DNA of 64,000 bases from JAEUKA01 sp035328405. GTDB lineage: Bacteria; Myxococcota_A; Polyangia; Palsa-1104; JAEUJZ01. Below are positions 8,402-17,948 of the stretch, in pieces; position 1 is the first letter of the stretch, and each line of letters starts with the position of its first letter. The notes beneath the pieces are model-generated. The model worked only from the letters and a program-made list of their open reading frames with translations. It ran no database searches and was not told the DNA's origin. The position numbers were made by a program, and so were the translations under genes. Location: assembly GCA_035328405.1 (NCBI GenBank), contig DAOLIT010000024.1, forward strand, positions 4,109 through 68,108, in the 5' to 3' direction.

Positions 8402-10549
8402 TTACGAAGCCGGAGACAACACTACTTTTCCCTGTTCTCCGTCGAGAAGTAGCCGTTGACCAGTCACGATGAGTCGCGTCGCGTGCTGCGTTCCGAGCAC
8501 GGCCAGAATGCCTCGCTCGCGCGCCAAAATCGCACCATGGGACAGCGCGCCGCCGGAATCGGTCACGACGGCCATGGCCCCCCAAATGGCCGGGGCCCAC
8601 GACGGCAATAGCGTCGGAAAAACCAGGATCGTGTCTTTGGAAATCTGTGGCAAAACGTGCGCCAGGGTGTGCATCGGATCGTCGAGTCGGGGCACGACGA
8701 GCGCGGTTCCCGTGACGAGTCTTGCTCCGGTGGAAATCGAAGTCCCGGACAGAATGAGCCCGTCGGGAAGCACCCACTCTGGACGACCAAACACAATGCG
8801 TTGCGGGGGCACAAGTTGACGAAACCGCAGTCGGTTTTGCCGAAAAAAGTGCGCCGTTTCCGACAGTGTCTCGCGTGAAGCGATCTCGAGCGGATCGGCC
8901 CCCGTTTCCCACGGTCGCCAGGGAAGCTCAAAAATCAGAGACGGCTCGGCAAGTCGCCCCGCTTGGTGAAGCCGTGCCCCCACGGACAGAAGCGCCCAAC
9001 GCACGAGCCGCTGCGCGCGAAAAAACAGCAAATCGTCCTGTTCTGCGACGAGCATGGCATCTCGAAGGAGCGGCAAAAGAGGCTGCAACGCGACTCGAAC
9101 CACGCGGGGCAACCGCGCCATGACTTGCTGCTGGGCGTCGTGATAGCGCGCAAGGGCGGCTTGGTGTTGTCGCTCGGGAGACTCGGTTTGCTTGGCCAAG
9201 TGTGCGGCATACGCGAGCACGGTTTCCGGTTGTTCGTCGTCGCAGGGAAACAGCACGTCCCAACAATTGGAGCAAGCTCCAAAACGAGCGAGCACGCGCC
9301 GCAACAACGCAGAAGACCCTGCGTTCTGTCCGAGCGTCCACAGGCTCTTGATGCGCTCAGCCTGCGGGCCCTCGATGCCAGCCAAAAGACCCCCATGCAA
9401 CCGCAGCGGCTCGCCGAGGTTGGCACGCAACAAATCATCGACTTGCCCCCGAACCCGTCGAATCTGGGGCCCCAAAAGACCCACGTACTGACGGTAAATG
9501 CTGCGGTAAACGGGCAGAGCACTGGCCAAAGGAAGGTCGAGCGAGCCGGGATCGGACAACAGTGTTTCGCGCAACGCGCCGTCTTTGGCCAGCAACAGTT
9601 GTTCGAGCGGTCTCAGCATGCCCTCGCACGAAGGCAGGACCGTGCGCTCAAACGAATCCCTGAGCGAACCCGAGACGGGCAATGGTTTTTGGCCCGTTTT
9701 GTGCGCGACGTATAAATACCCTTGCAGCACGCGCTGTTTTGTGCTAGGGGCCGCGTCTGCAACGGCGTCAACCAGACCTTGTTGCGCGCAAGACAGCGGG
9801 TCGGGATTGTGGTCCAGGTCCAGGTCGAATATCCGATCCCGCTCGTCGGGCAGCACAAAATCTTTGTCCCCAAGTTCGGACTCAGGCTCGGGCGGTGCGG
9901 GACGAACCTGCAAAAACACGACTTCTCCGCCGGGCGTTACCGCATATTCGGCATAGAGCGGCACGGCGTGGGCCTGTTGAAATTCGTCCGAAAGCAGTTT
10001 CGCCAGTCGCGCAGCACCGACGCAAAGCGGGTTTTGTTCAGACGCCAAATAATGCGTGACCTGAACCTCGGTCCATTCGGGGGCCGCCGCATCTCGTTCT
10101 TCGGTGCGAAGCGCGCCGTGTTGGTTGCGATACATCACGCCGAGCCGAGCCGCATGAACCTGCCTTTGAATCAACACAGCGATGGGAATGGCGTGCGAAA
10201 GAGCCGTTTTGACCAGCTCGGTTTCCCCACTTTGCCGCACTTTCGCAATCGCATCGCGCAGTCCATGTGTGGATACGTGGGTCAAGGTCAGAAAAAGCCC
10301 GGCGGCACTGTGGCCTGCGCGATCTTCGGCGTGCGCAGACGATCGAACGACCCACTCGTTTTCCGTTTCAAACGAATCCGGTTGCAAACCCGAAAGTTGC
10401 GCGGCCAAGTTTTCGTCCGTCGGCAATGGCTCGCTTGGCAACACCACCACGCCATTCGGGACGAGCAAACCCGCACGTTGTGCCAAGCCTTGCCTGGCCG
10501 CTTTTGGGCCTGCGTCGGCAAGCGCCGCGCACTCACGCAGAATGTGCAT
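8402..10549 (-). CDS. PEP/pyruvate-binding phosphotransferase-like enzyme
   Basis: A 715-residue protein built like phosphoenolpyruvate synthase or rifampin phosphotransferase. The N-terminal third is an ATP-grasp, PPDK_N-like domain (WVVRSSAHAEDRAGHSAAG; later PIAVLIQRQVHAARLGVMY). The C-terminus is the swivelling PEP-utiliser domain with the phosphohistidine motif TDSGGALSHGAILARERGI. The C-terminal PEP-binding barrel of PpsA and PpdK is absent, so the layout is that of rifampin phosphotransferase-type enzymes, which order the domains ATP-grasp, substrate-binding middle, His domain; those are usually about 860 residues, so this middle part is short. It phosphorylates some substrate using ATP, but which one is unknown. 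The start lies 12 bases from the stop of acs, so both are cotranscribed. Confidence 0.72.
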   Translation of the reverse strand: MHILRECAALADAGPKAARQGLAQRAGLLVPNGVVVLPSEPLPTDENLAAQLSGLQPDSFETENEWVVRSSAHAEDRAGHSAAGLFLTLTHVSTHGLRDAIAKVRQSGETELVKTALSHAIPIAVLIQRQVHAARLGVMYRNQHGALRTEERDAAAPEWTEVQVTHYLASEQNPLCVGAARLAKLLSDEFQQAHAVPLYAEYAVTPGGEVVFLQVRPAPPEPESELGDKDFVLPDERDRIFDLDLDHNPDPLSCAQQGLVDAVADAAPSTKQRVLQGYLYVAHKTGQKPLPVSGSLRDSFERTVLPSCEGMLRPLEQLLLAKDGALRETLLSDPGSLDLPLASALPVYRSIYRQYVGLLGPQIRRVRGQVDDLLRANLGEPLRLHGGLLAGIEGPQAERIKSLWTLGQNAGSSALLRRVLARFGACSNCWDVLFPCDDEQPETVLAYAAHLAKQTESPERQHQAALARYHDAQQQVMARLPRVVRVALQPLLPLLRDAMLVAEQDDLLFFRAQRLVRWALLSVGARLHQAGRLAEPSLIFELPWRPWETGADPLEIASRETLSETAHFFRQNRLRFRQLVPPQRIVFGRPEWVLPDGLILSGTSISTGARLVTGTALVVPRLDDPMHTLAHVLPQISKDTILVFPTLLPSWAPAIWGAMAVVTDSGGALSHGAILARERGILAVLGTQHATRLIVTGQRLLLDGEQGKVVLSPAS

Positions 10550-10561
10550 CGAATCGTCCGC

Positions 10562-12532
10562 TTATTCTTCGTCTGAATCCGAGGAGGAGAGTTTCTGGAG
10601 GACAGCGAAGTCTTCGAGCGTCGTCACATCACCGACGGCGCGCCCGGAAGTCGCAATTTCGCGAAGAAGCCGCCGCATGATCTTGCCCGAGCGCGTTTTT
10701 GGAAGGGCGTCGGTGAAGCGAATGTCGTCGGGGCGAGCGATCGCACCAATTTCTTTTACGACGTGTTCTTTCAACATGTTTGCTGTCTGGTCGGTCGCCG
10801 CAAGTCCGCCGCGCAGCGTCACAAATGCGACCAGGGCCTGGCCTTTTAACTCATCGGGCCGACCGACGACTGCCGCTTCTGCGACGTGAGGATGCCCGAC
10901 GAGAGCACTTTCGACTTCCGCCGTGCCGATGCGATGCCCAGCGACATTCAGCACGTCATCGACGCGGCCCATGACCCACAGATAGCCGTCCTCGTCGAAA
11001 CGCGCGCCGTCCCCGGTGAAATAAACCGGGCGTCCCCCGACTTTGAGGTCGCCAAAGTAGGTTTTTCGGTATCGCTCGGGATCGCCCCACACCGTCCGAA
11101 GCTGCGACGGCCAAGGCCGCGTGACAACCAAATAACCACCTTCGTTTTTGCCGCATCGGCTGCCGTCTTTGTGGATGACCTCGACGGCAATTCCGGGCAG
11201 CGGCTGCGTACACGAGCCAGGTTTCGTCACCGTCGCACCCGGCAGCGGCGAAACCATGATTCCGCCCGTCTCGGTTTGCCACCAGGTGTCGATGATCGGG
11301 CACCGCTTGCGACCGATGGTCTCGTGGTACCAAACCCACGCGGCAGGATTGATGGGCTCACCGACAGTGCCCAGCAGCCGCAGCGTGTCCATTCGGTACG
11401 CATTTGGATGTTGGTCGCCCCAGCGCATGAACGCTCGGATTGCCGTCGGTGCTGTGTAGAAAATCGTGACACCCCACTTGTCGATGATTTCCCAAAAACG
11501 CCCTCGATGCGGCGTGTCGGGAGCGCCTTCATACATCACCACCGACGCACCGTGCATGAGAGGCCCGTACACAATGTACGAATGCCCCGTCACCCAACCC
11601 ACATCGGCGGTGCAAAAATACGTGTCTTCATCGTGCAAATCGAACACGTACTTGGTCGTGAAACTGATTTGCGTCGCGTAGCCTCCGGTCGTGTGAACCA
11701 CGCCTTTGGGTTTTCCCGTCGTCCCCGACGTGTAGAGAATAAAGAGCGGATGCTCAGCAGGCACAATCGCCGGTTCGCAGCGCCCACTTTCCGCTTTCAG
11801 CAAATCGGTCCAAAAATGGTCGCGGCCTGGGTGCATCGACACGTCCTGACCTGTGCGATTCACAACCACAACGTGCCGCACGTCCTGACAGTGTTTCAGT
11901 GCTTCATCCACGTTGTGCTTGAGCGGAACCACTTTCCCGCGTCGGTAGCCGCCATCCGCCGTCAGCACTGCGATGGCCCCCGCATCCTGCACGCGGTCTC
12001 GAATCGCCTCGGCGGAAAAACCGCCAAAAATCACCGAGTGCGTCGCGCCAATCCGAGCACACGCCAGCACCGCGATCGCAAGTTCGGGCACCATCGGCAT
12101 GTAAATGACGACGCGATCGCCCGTTTTGATGCCCAGCTTGAGCAGCGCATTCGCCGCCCGACACACCTCGCGATGAAGCTCGAAATACGTGAGGACGCGG
12201 TGTTCGCCCGGTTCGCCTTCCCAAATCAGCGCCGCCTTGTTGCGCCGAGGCGTCGAGAGATGCCGATCGAGACAGCTTTCCGTGATGTTGAGCTGTCCGT
12301 CGGCAAACCACCGAACAAATGGATAATCGCTGTCGTCGAGAGCCTGCGTCGGTGGCGTCCGCCAGACCAGTTCTTGCGCCTGTGAAAGCCAAAAACCATC
12401 CGGGTCGTTTTGCGCCTGTTTGTGCAGCGCATCCAACCCTTCGCGGTTCAAAAGTGCTTGCGCGACAAAGCTTTCCGGCGGAACAAACGTGCGTTTTTCG
12501 GTAAGAACAGAGTCAATCGTTTTCATAGCCAC
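10562..12532 (-). CDS. acs: Acetyl-CoA synthetase (AMP-forming)
   Basis: A 656-residue acyl-adenylate-forming enzyme that makes acetyl-CoA from acetate, ATP and CoA in the cytoplasm. The length matches bacterial Acs (~652). Visible signatures are the P-loop TSGTTGKPKGVVHTTGGY, the WQTETGG motif, the adenylate-binding YFTGDGARFDEDGYLWVMGRVDD hinge region (core GDGARFDEDGY) and the acetylation-site lysine motif LPKTRSGKIMRR near the C-terminus, whose acetylation switches Acs off in other bacteria. It is the first gene of the minus-strand unit acs / PEP-utilising enzyme / GST. The 42 bases to the divergent membrane-protein gene hold both starts. Confidence 0.95.
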   Translation of the reverse strand: MAMKTIDSVLTEKRTFVPPESFVAQALLNREGLDALHKQAQNDPDGFWLSQAQELVWRTPPTQALDDSDYPFVRWFADGQLNITESCLDRHLSTPRRNKAALIWEGEPGEHRVLTYFELHREVCRAANALLKLGIKTGDRVVIYMPMVPELAIAVLACARIGATHSVIFGGFSAEAIRDRVQDAGAIAVLTADGGYRRGKVVPLKHNVDEALKHCQDVRHVVVVNRTGQDVSMHPGRDHFWTDLLKAESGRCEPAIVPAEHPLFILYTSGTTGKPKGVVHTTGGYATQISFTTKYVFDLHDEDTYFCTADVGWVTGHSYIVYGPLMHGASVVMYEGAPDTPHRGRFWEIIDKWGVTIFYTAPTAIRAFMRWGDQHPNAYRMDTLRLLGTVGEPINPAAWVWYHETIGRKRCPIIDTWWQTETGGIMVSPLPGATVTKPGSCTQPLPGIAVEVIHKDGSRCGKNEGGYLVVTRPWPSQLRTVWGDPERYRKTYFGDLKVGGRPVYFTGDGARFDEDGYLWVMGRVDDVLNVAGHRIGTAEVESALVGHPHVAEAAVVGRPDELKGQALVAFVTLRGGLAATDQTANMLKEHVVKEIGAIARPDDIRFTDALPKTRSGKIMRRLLREIATSGRAVGDVTTLEDFAVLQKLSSSDSDEE

Positions 12533-12574
12533 ACTCTATCGCAAGCCGGAACCAACAAAACAGCGTGGTTTGTT

Positions 12575-13663
12575 ATGCTGCTGACCATGTTGGGGGCCCA
12601 AAGCCTTTTGTTTCCTGTGACGGTGCTCGATTGGTTGCGTGCGCGCGTGCTCGACCTTTTGGGCAGTTGGGCGATTCCGCTGATGCGGCGGCCCGAACTT
12701 CGGGTGTGCTGGCGAGGCAGCGTCGCGATTCTGGTCGCACTCATCGGTTCGACGTGTTTGCCGCTGTGGATTTTGGCGTTGGGGCCGCTGTTTCTGGGTG
12801 TGCCGCATTTGGTGTCCGACGTGCGGTATTTGATCGTGCGCCCCGGCCATCAAACGTCGCGCAAGATGGCGGCCTGTGTGGGTATCCCTCTTGTGCTGTG
12901 TGGTGTGGGCGGTGGCATGCCGCTGGGTCTTTTGGCGGCCTGCGGCGTGTGTGTGGCGACGCCGGGCAGGCCGTGGCGGCGCGTGCTCGGTCTGGGTCTT
13001 TTGTTGGGTGTGTTGGCGCTTGGTTTTTTTCGCGGGCTGTTTCCGTGGTTCGAGCTGGCACTTGCGCATTTGCACAATCCACTGGCCGTCGTGCTGTGGC
13101 TTCTGTGGCGGCCTCGCCAAGAACGCCTGCACATCTATCCGATTGTGTTTTACCTCCTGGCCGTGTTGGGTCTTGCGACAGGCCTGTTTTCCGCTTTCCC
13201 GTTTGGCCTCGCGTCGGCACCCCGTTTTTCAGAACCCGTGCTCGACTTTTTCCGAGACACGCTCGCGCCCGATTTTGCCGAACCGTGGGGCACGCGCCTT
13301 GTGCTCTTGTATTGCTTTGGGCAAATGGTCCATTACTCGATGTGGCTCCAAGTGATTCCCGAGGAGGATCGCCCAAGACCCACACCTCGCACCTTTGCCG
13401 CCACGTTTCGGGTGTTGGGCCAAGATTTGTCTGTGCCGCTGTTTGCGTGTGCGCTGGTCACGATGGCGGGCTTATGGGTGTATGCGCTGCGTGATTTGTG
13501 GTCTGCGCGAGAAGCGTATTTTCGGATTGCCACATTTCATGGCTATCTCGAAATCTGTGCGCTGATGTATTGGTTTGTTGCAGCGCAAAGGCCTCAAAAA
13601 CCGCGCACCCTCCTCCAAACCGCAAGAGGCAATCTTCCGGTCAGCCCAGACGCCACCGCATAG
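12575..13663 (+). CDS. Multi-pass membrane protein, unknown function
   Basis: A 362-residue integral membrane protein with about nine hydrophobic segments (for example LLGSWAIPLM, ILVALIGSTCLPLWILALGP, GLGLLLGVLALGFF, IYPIVFYLLAVLGLATGLF). Two His-containing motifs in or next to helices stand out: LGVPHLVSDVRYL and CFGQMVHYSMWLQVIPEE. GVPH with a following Asp is faintly like the Brp/Blh carotenoid-cleaving family, but the rest does not let me claim it. The ATG at 12575 is taken because upstream codons would overlap acs on the other strand; there is no obvious ribosome-binding site. The end is 39 bases from the convergent EF-hand gene. Confidence 0.65.
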   Translation: MLLTMLGAQSLLFPVTVLDWLRARVLDLLGSWAIPLMRRPELRVCWRGSVAILVALIGSTCLPLWILALGPLFLGVPHLVSDVRYLIVRPGHQTSRKMAACVGIPLVLCGVGGGMPLGLLAACGVCVATPGRPWRRVLGLGLLLGVLALGFFRGLFPWFELALAHLHNPLAVVLWLLWRPRQERLHIYPIVFYLLAVLGLATGLFSAFPFGLASAPRFSEPVLDFFRDTLAPDFAEPWGTRLVLLYCFGQMVHYSMWLQVIPEEDRPRPTPRTFAATFRVLGQDLSVPLFACALVTMAGLWVYALRDLWSAREAYFRIATFHGYLEICALMYWFVAAQRPQKPRTLLQTARGNLPVSPDATA

Positions 13664-13678
13664 AGCCGTTCAAGCGTT

Positions 13679-13698
13679 CAATCGGCGCGAATCGGCGC
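13679..13698. repeat. Two tandem copies of a 10-bp unit
   Basis: AATCGGCGCG is present twice in direct succession in the short gap between two convergent genes. No function is apparent. Confidence 0.35.
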
Positions 13699-13702
13699 GA
13701 AT

Positions 13703-15907
13703 CTACTTTTTGTCCAAGGAATCGATCGGGGGCTTGTGACTGGGGGCGAGTGGGCCCAACACCTTGGTGCTCTTTGCGCGCTCTGGAAGCAGCGGATCGA
13801 TGCGTCCTGCGTACCACGCGAGCGCCGTTCCCAGAAGAAGCAGCAAAAAGACCCACAGCGGCCAAAGGCTGCGTTTTTCAGCGAACGGATCTTTGAGGGC
13901 CCGTTCGGCACCTTTGGGAAGCTTGGGCAGGTCGGTCAGCGCAGCGGCAAACGCCGGCGTGATTTTCACCCTTCCATTGAGCGCCCAGCCGTTCGCGTCC
14001 AAGATCGGTCCGATGTTGCGCTGCCGCAGTTTCAACCAAGCCACAAACACCGCCGGCCCCGACACCGAGAGCATCAGCGCCAAGAGCCCGAGCGGCATGT
14101 AGTACCCCAGGCCAAAGAACATCGCCAAGAGGCTGGTCGCAAACGTCGCGATGCCGCCGACCGCAACGCCGACCGCAGCGACCGTGCCGATATCGATCCC
14201 TTTTTTCACGGGCGTGGGCTCGGCGATTTTGGTTTTGTCAGCCTGCGAGGCGGCGACCGATGCGGTTTCGACCTGCTTTTGCGATTCGGCAGCGGCGGCG
14301 GCGGCGCGTTTGGCGACTTGCTCTTCGATCAGGCGAATCAGGTTTTTGTACGGCGCAAAAAAGGCCTGGCGAAGGCTGATGGGGTTGTCGATGAGCTTGG
14401 TAATCGTGGCATCCCAGTCGAGGCCCTGGCGGTCATAGAACACGCCGTTTCGGCCCACCATCAGGTTGTCCACGTCTCCGTTTGTGAACGCTGCGACGAT
14501 CGACCGCTTTGCTCCGCCCGGTCGCGACAAATCGCAATACGCCAAATGGACCTTCGACAAGCCAGCCAGCGCGGCGTGTTTGCCCGGATCGGAAACCGGC
14601 AGGCACAAATGACACGCGCGACCATCTAAATAGAGCGTTCCAGCCACAAACGTCGCCGGTTTTCCGCTGAAAAAAATCGCGAAGCTGACGAAGTTTTGCA
14701 AAAGCCGCAGAAAATCGCGCTGGCACCGCACGAGCTTTTCCAAATCGTCGAATTGGGCCAATTCCGGCGCGACGGCGAGGTCTTCAGCGATCATCGCGGA
14801 AATGTTGGCTTTGTGATCACTTTGCACAAGCCACCGCAGCCTGTCTGCGCCCAAGCACTCGACTTTCGTCGTCGGTTTTTCGGCCTGCCACGCTTCGTAT
14901 GCAGAGAGTTTTTGCACAAGCAATTTCCATTCCGTTTCGGACAGCGTGGTTTGTTCCGGGGACAGCAATTTTCCGACGGCATCCTGTGCCAGCGTCCGCA
15001 GTTTGTCGGCCCATGCAGGGTTTGCGTTTTTGCACAGAGGCAATGGTTTGTCGGCTGCCACCTGCGCGAGCGGCAGTTTGAGCAGTTCCGCCGGACATTC
15101 CGCCAAATCTTTGGCTGCGACCGCCGCCCATTCCGCGTCGTTTCCACCGAGCACCGCCAGCATCCGCGGGTCAAACGCCGCCAAATGGCACCGCGTAAAA
15201 AAATCGTCCACTTTGGCTCGCACCGCTCGCACGGCTTGCGCAGCGGCGGCGGTCGCGTCCCCGAGCGGCAAAATGTCCTTGGAACCCTCCGACTTCGCAA
15301 GCCACGCCAAATAGGCTTCTGCGTCTGCGAAAAATCCATCGACGTGAGCCTGATCAACCCCGTCGGTGTTGCTGAGATCGGCGCTTTTGCCGAGCGTCGC
15401 CAAGATGTCCCCAATCGTTTTTTGCACCTCGGGATCGGACGCGGCTTCTTTTGGAATGACGCCATCGCCATTTTTCGTCGGGTCCGAGACCAGCTTGACC
15501 CGATCGGCCAGGTCGGCCACGTCGATTTGGCTCGCTTGCGGCTGCCCCAGAATTGACAAGACCCGTTTCACCGTCGCGAGCATTGCTCGACCCGCCTCGG
15601 TTTTTTCGTTCAGGGCGGCCAGCGGCACATACGACCGGCTCGTCAAAAGATCATCCGGCGATTTCAGGACCTCGGTCAGCCAATCGATCGCCGCAAACAA
15701 CTCGGGGGGACGCAATCGCCCGTCTTTGTCCGTGTCCAGCAAGTGGAGCGTCCGTTCCTCGATGTCGAGTCCCTGTGTCGGACATGCCAGCGCCACCCAC
15801 AACTTTTGGTCCAATTCGCGAAGGTGAACCAAGTCCTGCCCGTTGCGAAACACAACCTGATCGAGCCCCCCGGCCCGATAAAACTTGAAGCGATGATTGG
15901 CCATCAA
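13703..15907 (-). CDS. EF-hand membrane protein, unknown function
   Basis: A 734-residue protein. Near the N-terminus it has a canonical EF-hand loop, DTDKDGRLRPPEL (residues ~57-69), and later a second, shorter loop-like segment NGDGVIPKEA (~155). The long middle part (residues ~200-550) is soluble and helix-rich with a sprinkling of Cys. Near residue 560 come Ala/Lys-rich helices (KRAAAAAAESQ), probably a coiled coil, and then two or three transmembrane helices (VAAVGVAVGGIATFATSLLA, YYMPLGLLALMLSVSGP) and a last one near the C-terminus (LWPLWVFLLLLLGTALAW). Proteins with this layout occur in scattered bacterial genomes without a known role; calcium-responsive behaviour is inference from the loop alone. 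The start MMANHR could also be the second Met. Confidence 0.65.
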   Translation of the reverse strand: MMANHRFKFYRAGGLDQVVFRNGQDLVHLRELDQKLWVALACPTQGLDIEERTLHLLDTDKDGRLRPPELFAAIDWLTEVLKSPDDLLTSRSYVPLAALNEKTEAGRAMLATVKRVLSILGQPQASQIDVADLADRVKLVSDPTKNGDGVIPKEAASDPEVQKTIGDILATLGKSADLSNTDGVDQAHVDGFFADAEAYLAWLAKSEGSKDILPLGDATAAAAQAVRAVRAKVDDFFTRCHLAAFDPRMLAVLGGNDAEWAAVAAKDLAECPAELLKLPLAQVAADKPLPLCKNANPAWADKLRTLAQDAVGKLLSPEQTTLSETEWKLLVQKLSAYEAWQAEKPTTKVECLGADRLRWLVQSDHKANISAMIAEDLAVAPELAQFDDLEKLVRCQRDFLRLLQNFVSFAIFFSGKPATFVAGTLYLDGRACHLCLPVSDPGKHAALAGLSKVHLAYCDLSRPGGAKRSIVAAFTNGDVDNLMVGRNGVFYDRQGLDWDATITKLIDNPISLRQAFFAPYKNLIRLIEEQVAKRAAAAAAESQKQVETASVAASQADKTKIAEPTPVKKGIDIGTVAAVGVAVGGIATFATSLLAMFFGLGYYMPLGLLALMLSVSGPAVFVAWLKLRQRNIGPILDANGWALNGRVKITPAFAAALTDLPKLPKGAERALKDPFAEKRSLWPLWVFLLLLLGTALAWYAGRIDPLLPERAKSTKVLGPLAPSHKPPIDSLDKK

Positions 15908-16078
15908 ACCAATCTACAGGAATCCCTCAAACCACAGAAAGCGGCAAATGCACAGAAAACGACAATTCTTCCAACTTCACACAGCGCAAGACTCGAGCAT
16001 CCCGGAGGGGGACCACCACCATGCGAACAGTCCTTGTGACTTTATAACCGCTGAATAGGAATCGGTTTATATTGAAGT

Positions 16079-16558
16079 CTATCTGTCGAAATGGGTGGAT
16101 TTCCGGGCCTCGGAAAGGCGTTTTCGTTGTCCGAAAAAAACGACAATTGCGGACAAAAGAAAGACCGCGCAGAACGCAAGGGAAAAAGACAACATTCGGC
16201 CTGCGGAAAACAGCACGCCGAACAACATCGTCAATGTAGGTAAAATGATAGGAACGGCAATAAAAAGGGGAAAAGCAGCTTTGAGATAGGCTTTGCGCTG
16301 GGCTTGTGTGGAAATGTTCTTGCAAAAAGGACAGGCGGCCAGGGAGGCTGCGAACTGCGCTTTCTTTTCCAATGTTCGCTGCGCCTTTTTCCAGGCTTCT
16401 TTTTGAAAATAGCTGTTGCGGCCTCTGATGGGCTCGTCTTCAGAGTCAGAAAACGCATCTGGATCGTGGAAAGTTGCCTGCGCTTCTTTGCCGCATAGCG
16501 TGCAGCGAAACGTAATCGCACAGGTTTTCGGATAAAAAAGCGGGCCCGCCGAATCCAT
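16079..16558 (-). CDS. Zinc-ribbon-like small membrane protein
   Basis: A 159-residue protein of unknown function. It has two CxxC pairs, RCTLCGKEA near residue 20 and ACPFCKN near residue 77, that could hold a zinc ion, separated by a charged, helical stretch (RTLEKKAQFA). Two adjacent transmembrane helices follow (FPLFIAVPIILPTLTMLFGV; MLSFSLAFCAVFLLSAIVVFF) and a short basic tail. The ATG shares its A with the last base of the preceding gene's TGA stop (TGATG), so the two are translationally coupled. Confidence 0.65.
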   Translation of the reverse strand: MDSAGPLFYPKTCAITFRCTLCGKEAQATFHDPDAFSDSEDEPIRGRNSYFQKEAWKKAQRTLEKKAQFAASLAACPFCKNISTQAQRKAYLKAAFPLFIAVPIILPTLTMLFGVLFSAGRMLSFSLAFCAVFLLSAIVVFFGQRKRLSEARKSTHFDR

Positions 16559-17892
16559 CAGTATTGTTCGTATCCGACAGAGAACACAAAGGTGGTTAAC
16601 GCACCGACCGTAGATGTTGCGGTTGCCACGTTTGTAAGGCCCACAAACAAGGGTTCCAGTTCCAAACGCAAAGACACCGCTCGTGTACGGCCCGAGGGCA
16701 AATTGCGCAGTGGCACGTCCGCTCCAAAACGAGCGAGGAAACCACCGGCCAGACCGCCTCCTCCGTATCGATCCGTGCTGGCATACCCAATCGCGGGGCC
16801 CACGGAGGCAACCCACGAACGCGCGAAGTGAAGCTGGCCGAGGGCAGAAAGCGCGGCCTTGGTGCCCAAGAACGAAGGGCCGACCAGAAAGCCGACGCGC
16901 GGTTCGGCGAGCAGCGCAAATTGTGGATGTAGGAAATAGCCTGCGCGGAAAGAAAGGGTCAGACCTCCGCCGACGCTTCCTGTGGCCAATTCGGGCTCCG
17001 ACACCGTCGCAAGACCCAAACCGCCAGAAACACCCCAAGTGAAACCTTTGGGCAAAGGCGGCAGCGCTGGTTCACTGATGTACACCGGGGGCGGTGGAGG
17101 CATTTCGACCACAGGCGGCGGAGGCGGCGGAGGCGCGGCACTGGCGACACACACATCCAACGACACCGGAGCAAATTGCGTCACCTGGCCGAGTTCGGGG
17201 TCGGTGTACTCAAGTCTGACCTCGACCGGATCGTTTGTTTGGCGCTGAAAGACGACAAACTCACCGTGTTGGCCCTGGTATCCAGCGAAGGTGGCTACAC
17301 CGTCGCGGTTGAACACAAAGCGAGCGAGCGACGGATTTTGTCCGAGTCGCAGCGGTTCGCGGGTGCCCGTCGCAAAAAACTGGGTGGTGATGGCGCAACC
17401 GGCCTGGCCATATCCAGCAAAATTGGTTTCGGCGGAAGTGATCATGGTCCGACGGAAAACAAACTTGAGGGGAATCACCATGCCCTGGCTGGTCAACAGC
17501 TTGCTTCCGTCGCGCAACACGACCGAAAAGACGCCGGTGTCCTGCCTGTGAATGTCGAACACCTGCCTGATTTGGTCTCGCAGACGATCGAAGCGGGCTT
17601 TCGACTCAGGATCGCCGTCGCGGACGGGAATTGCGGGCAGGACTTCGAGGCTGATGCGTTCGCCAGGGCCGGTGATTCCCTGGAAGTGAACCAACCATGT
17701 TTTCTGAAGATGGGGCAGCGCGCCGGTGCGGCCTGCCTCGGCGATGTCTCGCTCGATTTGTGCGATGTCTGGGCTGCGTTCGTCCGCCCGTGTCGATTTG
17801 GGAGACAGCAACACGCCCGAGGCGGAACTCACAGCAAGCGCGACACCGAAACCGACCGAGCGAAAAATGACACGTTGTCTGGAAAACCACAT
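16558..17892 (-). CDS. Exported protein with proline-rich linker and barrel-like C-terminus
   Basis: A 444-residue predicted envelope protein. The N-terminus is a signal sequence (VGFGVALAVSSASGVLL, cleavage perhaps near TRA-DE). Residues ~45-260 form a soluble domain of unknown fold (VHFQGITGPGERISLEVLP; FAGYGQAGCAI; VEVRLEYTDPELGQV). A linker with two polyproline runs (APPPPPPPVVEMPPPPPV) leads to a glycine-rich, aromatic C-terminal half (WGVSGGLGLATVSE ... FSVGYEQY) with the alternation of an outer-membrane beta-barrel. The gene is coupled to the downstream zinc-ribbon membrane protein by a TGATG overlap, so the pair probably acts together in the envelope. Function unknown. Confidence 0.65.
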   Translation of the reverse strand: MWFSRQRVIFRSVGFGVALAVSSASGVLLSPKSTRADERSPDIAQIERDIAEAGRTGALPHLQKTWLVHFQGITGPGERISLEVLPAIPVRDGDPESKARFDRLRDQIRQVFDIHRQDTGVFSVVLRDGSKLLTSQGMVIPLKFVFRRTMITSAETNFAGYGQAGCAITTQFFATGTREPLRLGQNPSLARFVFNRDGVATFAGYQGQHGEFVVFQRQTNDPVEVRLEYTDPELGQVTQFAPVSLDVCVASAAPPPPPPPVVEMPPPPPVYISEPALPPLPKGFTWGVSGGLGLATVSEPELATGSVGGGLTLSFRAGYFLHPQFALLAEPRVGFLVGPSFLGTKAALSALGQLHFARSWVASVGPAIGYASTDRYGGGGLAGGFLARFGADVPLRNLPSGRTRAVSLRLELEPLFVGLTNVATATSTVGALTTFVFSVGYEQY

Positions 17893-17948
17893 GTCGTCTG
17901 ATTAGCCGCGTCCATCGGGGAGATCAAATTTTTAGGAATGTGGCGGGC

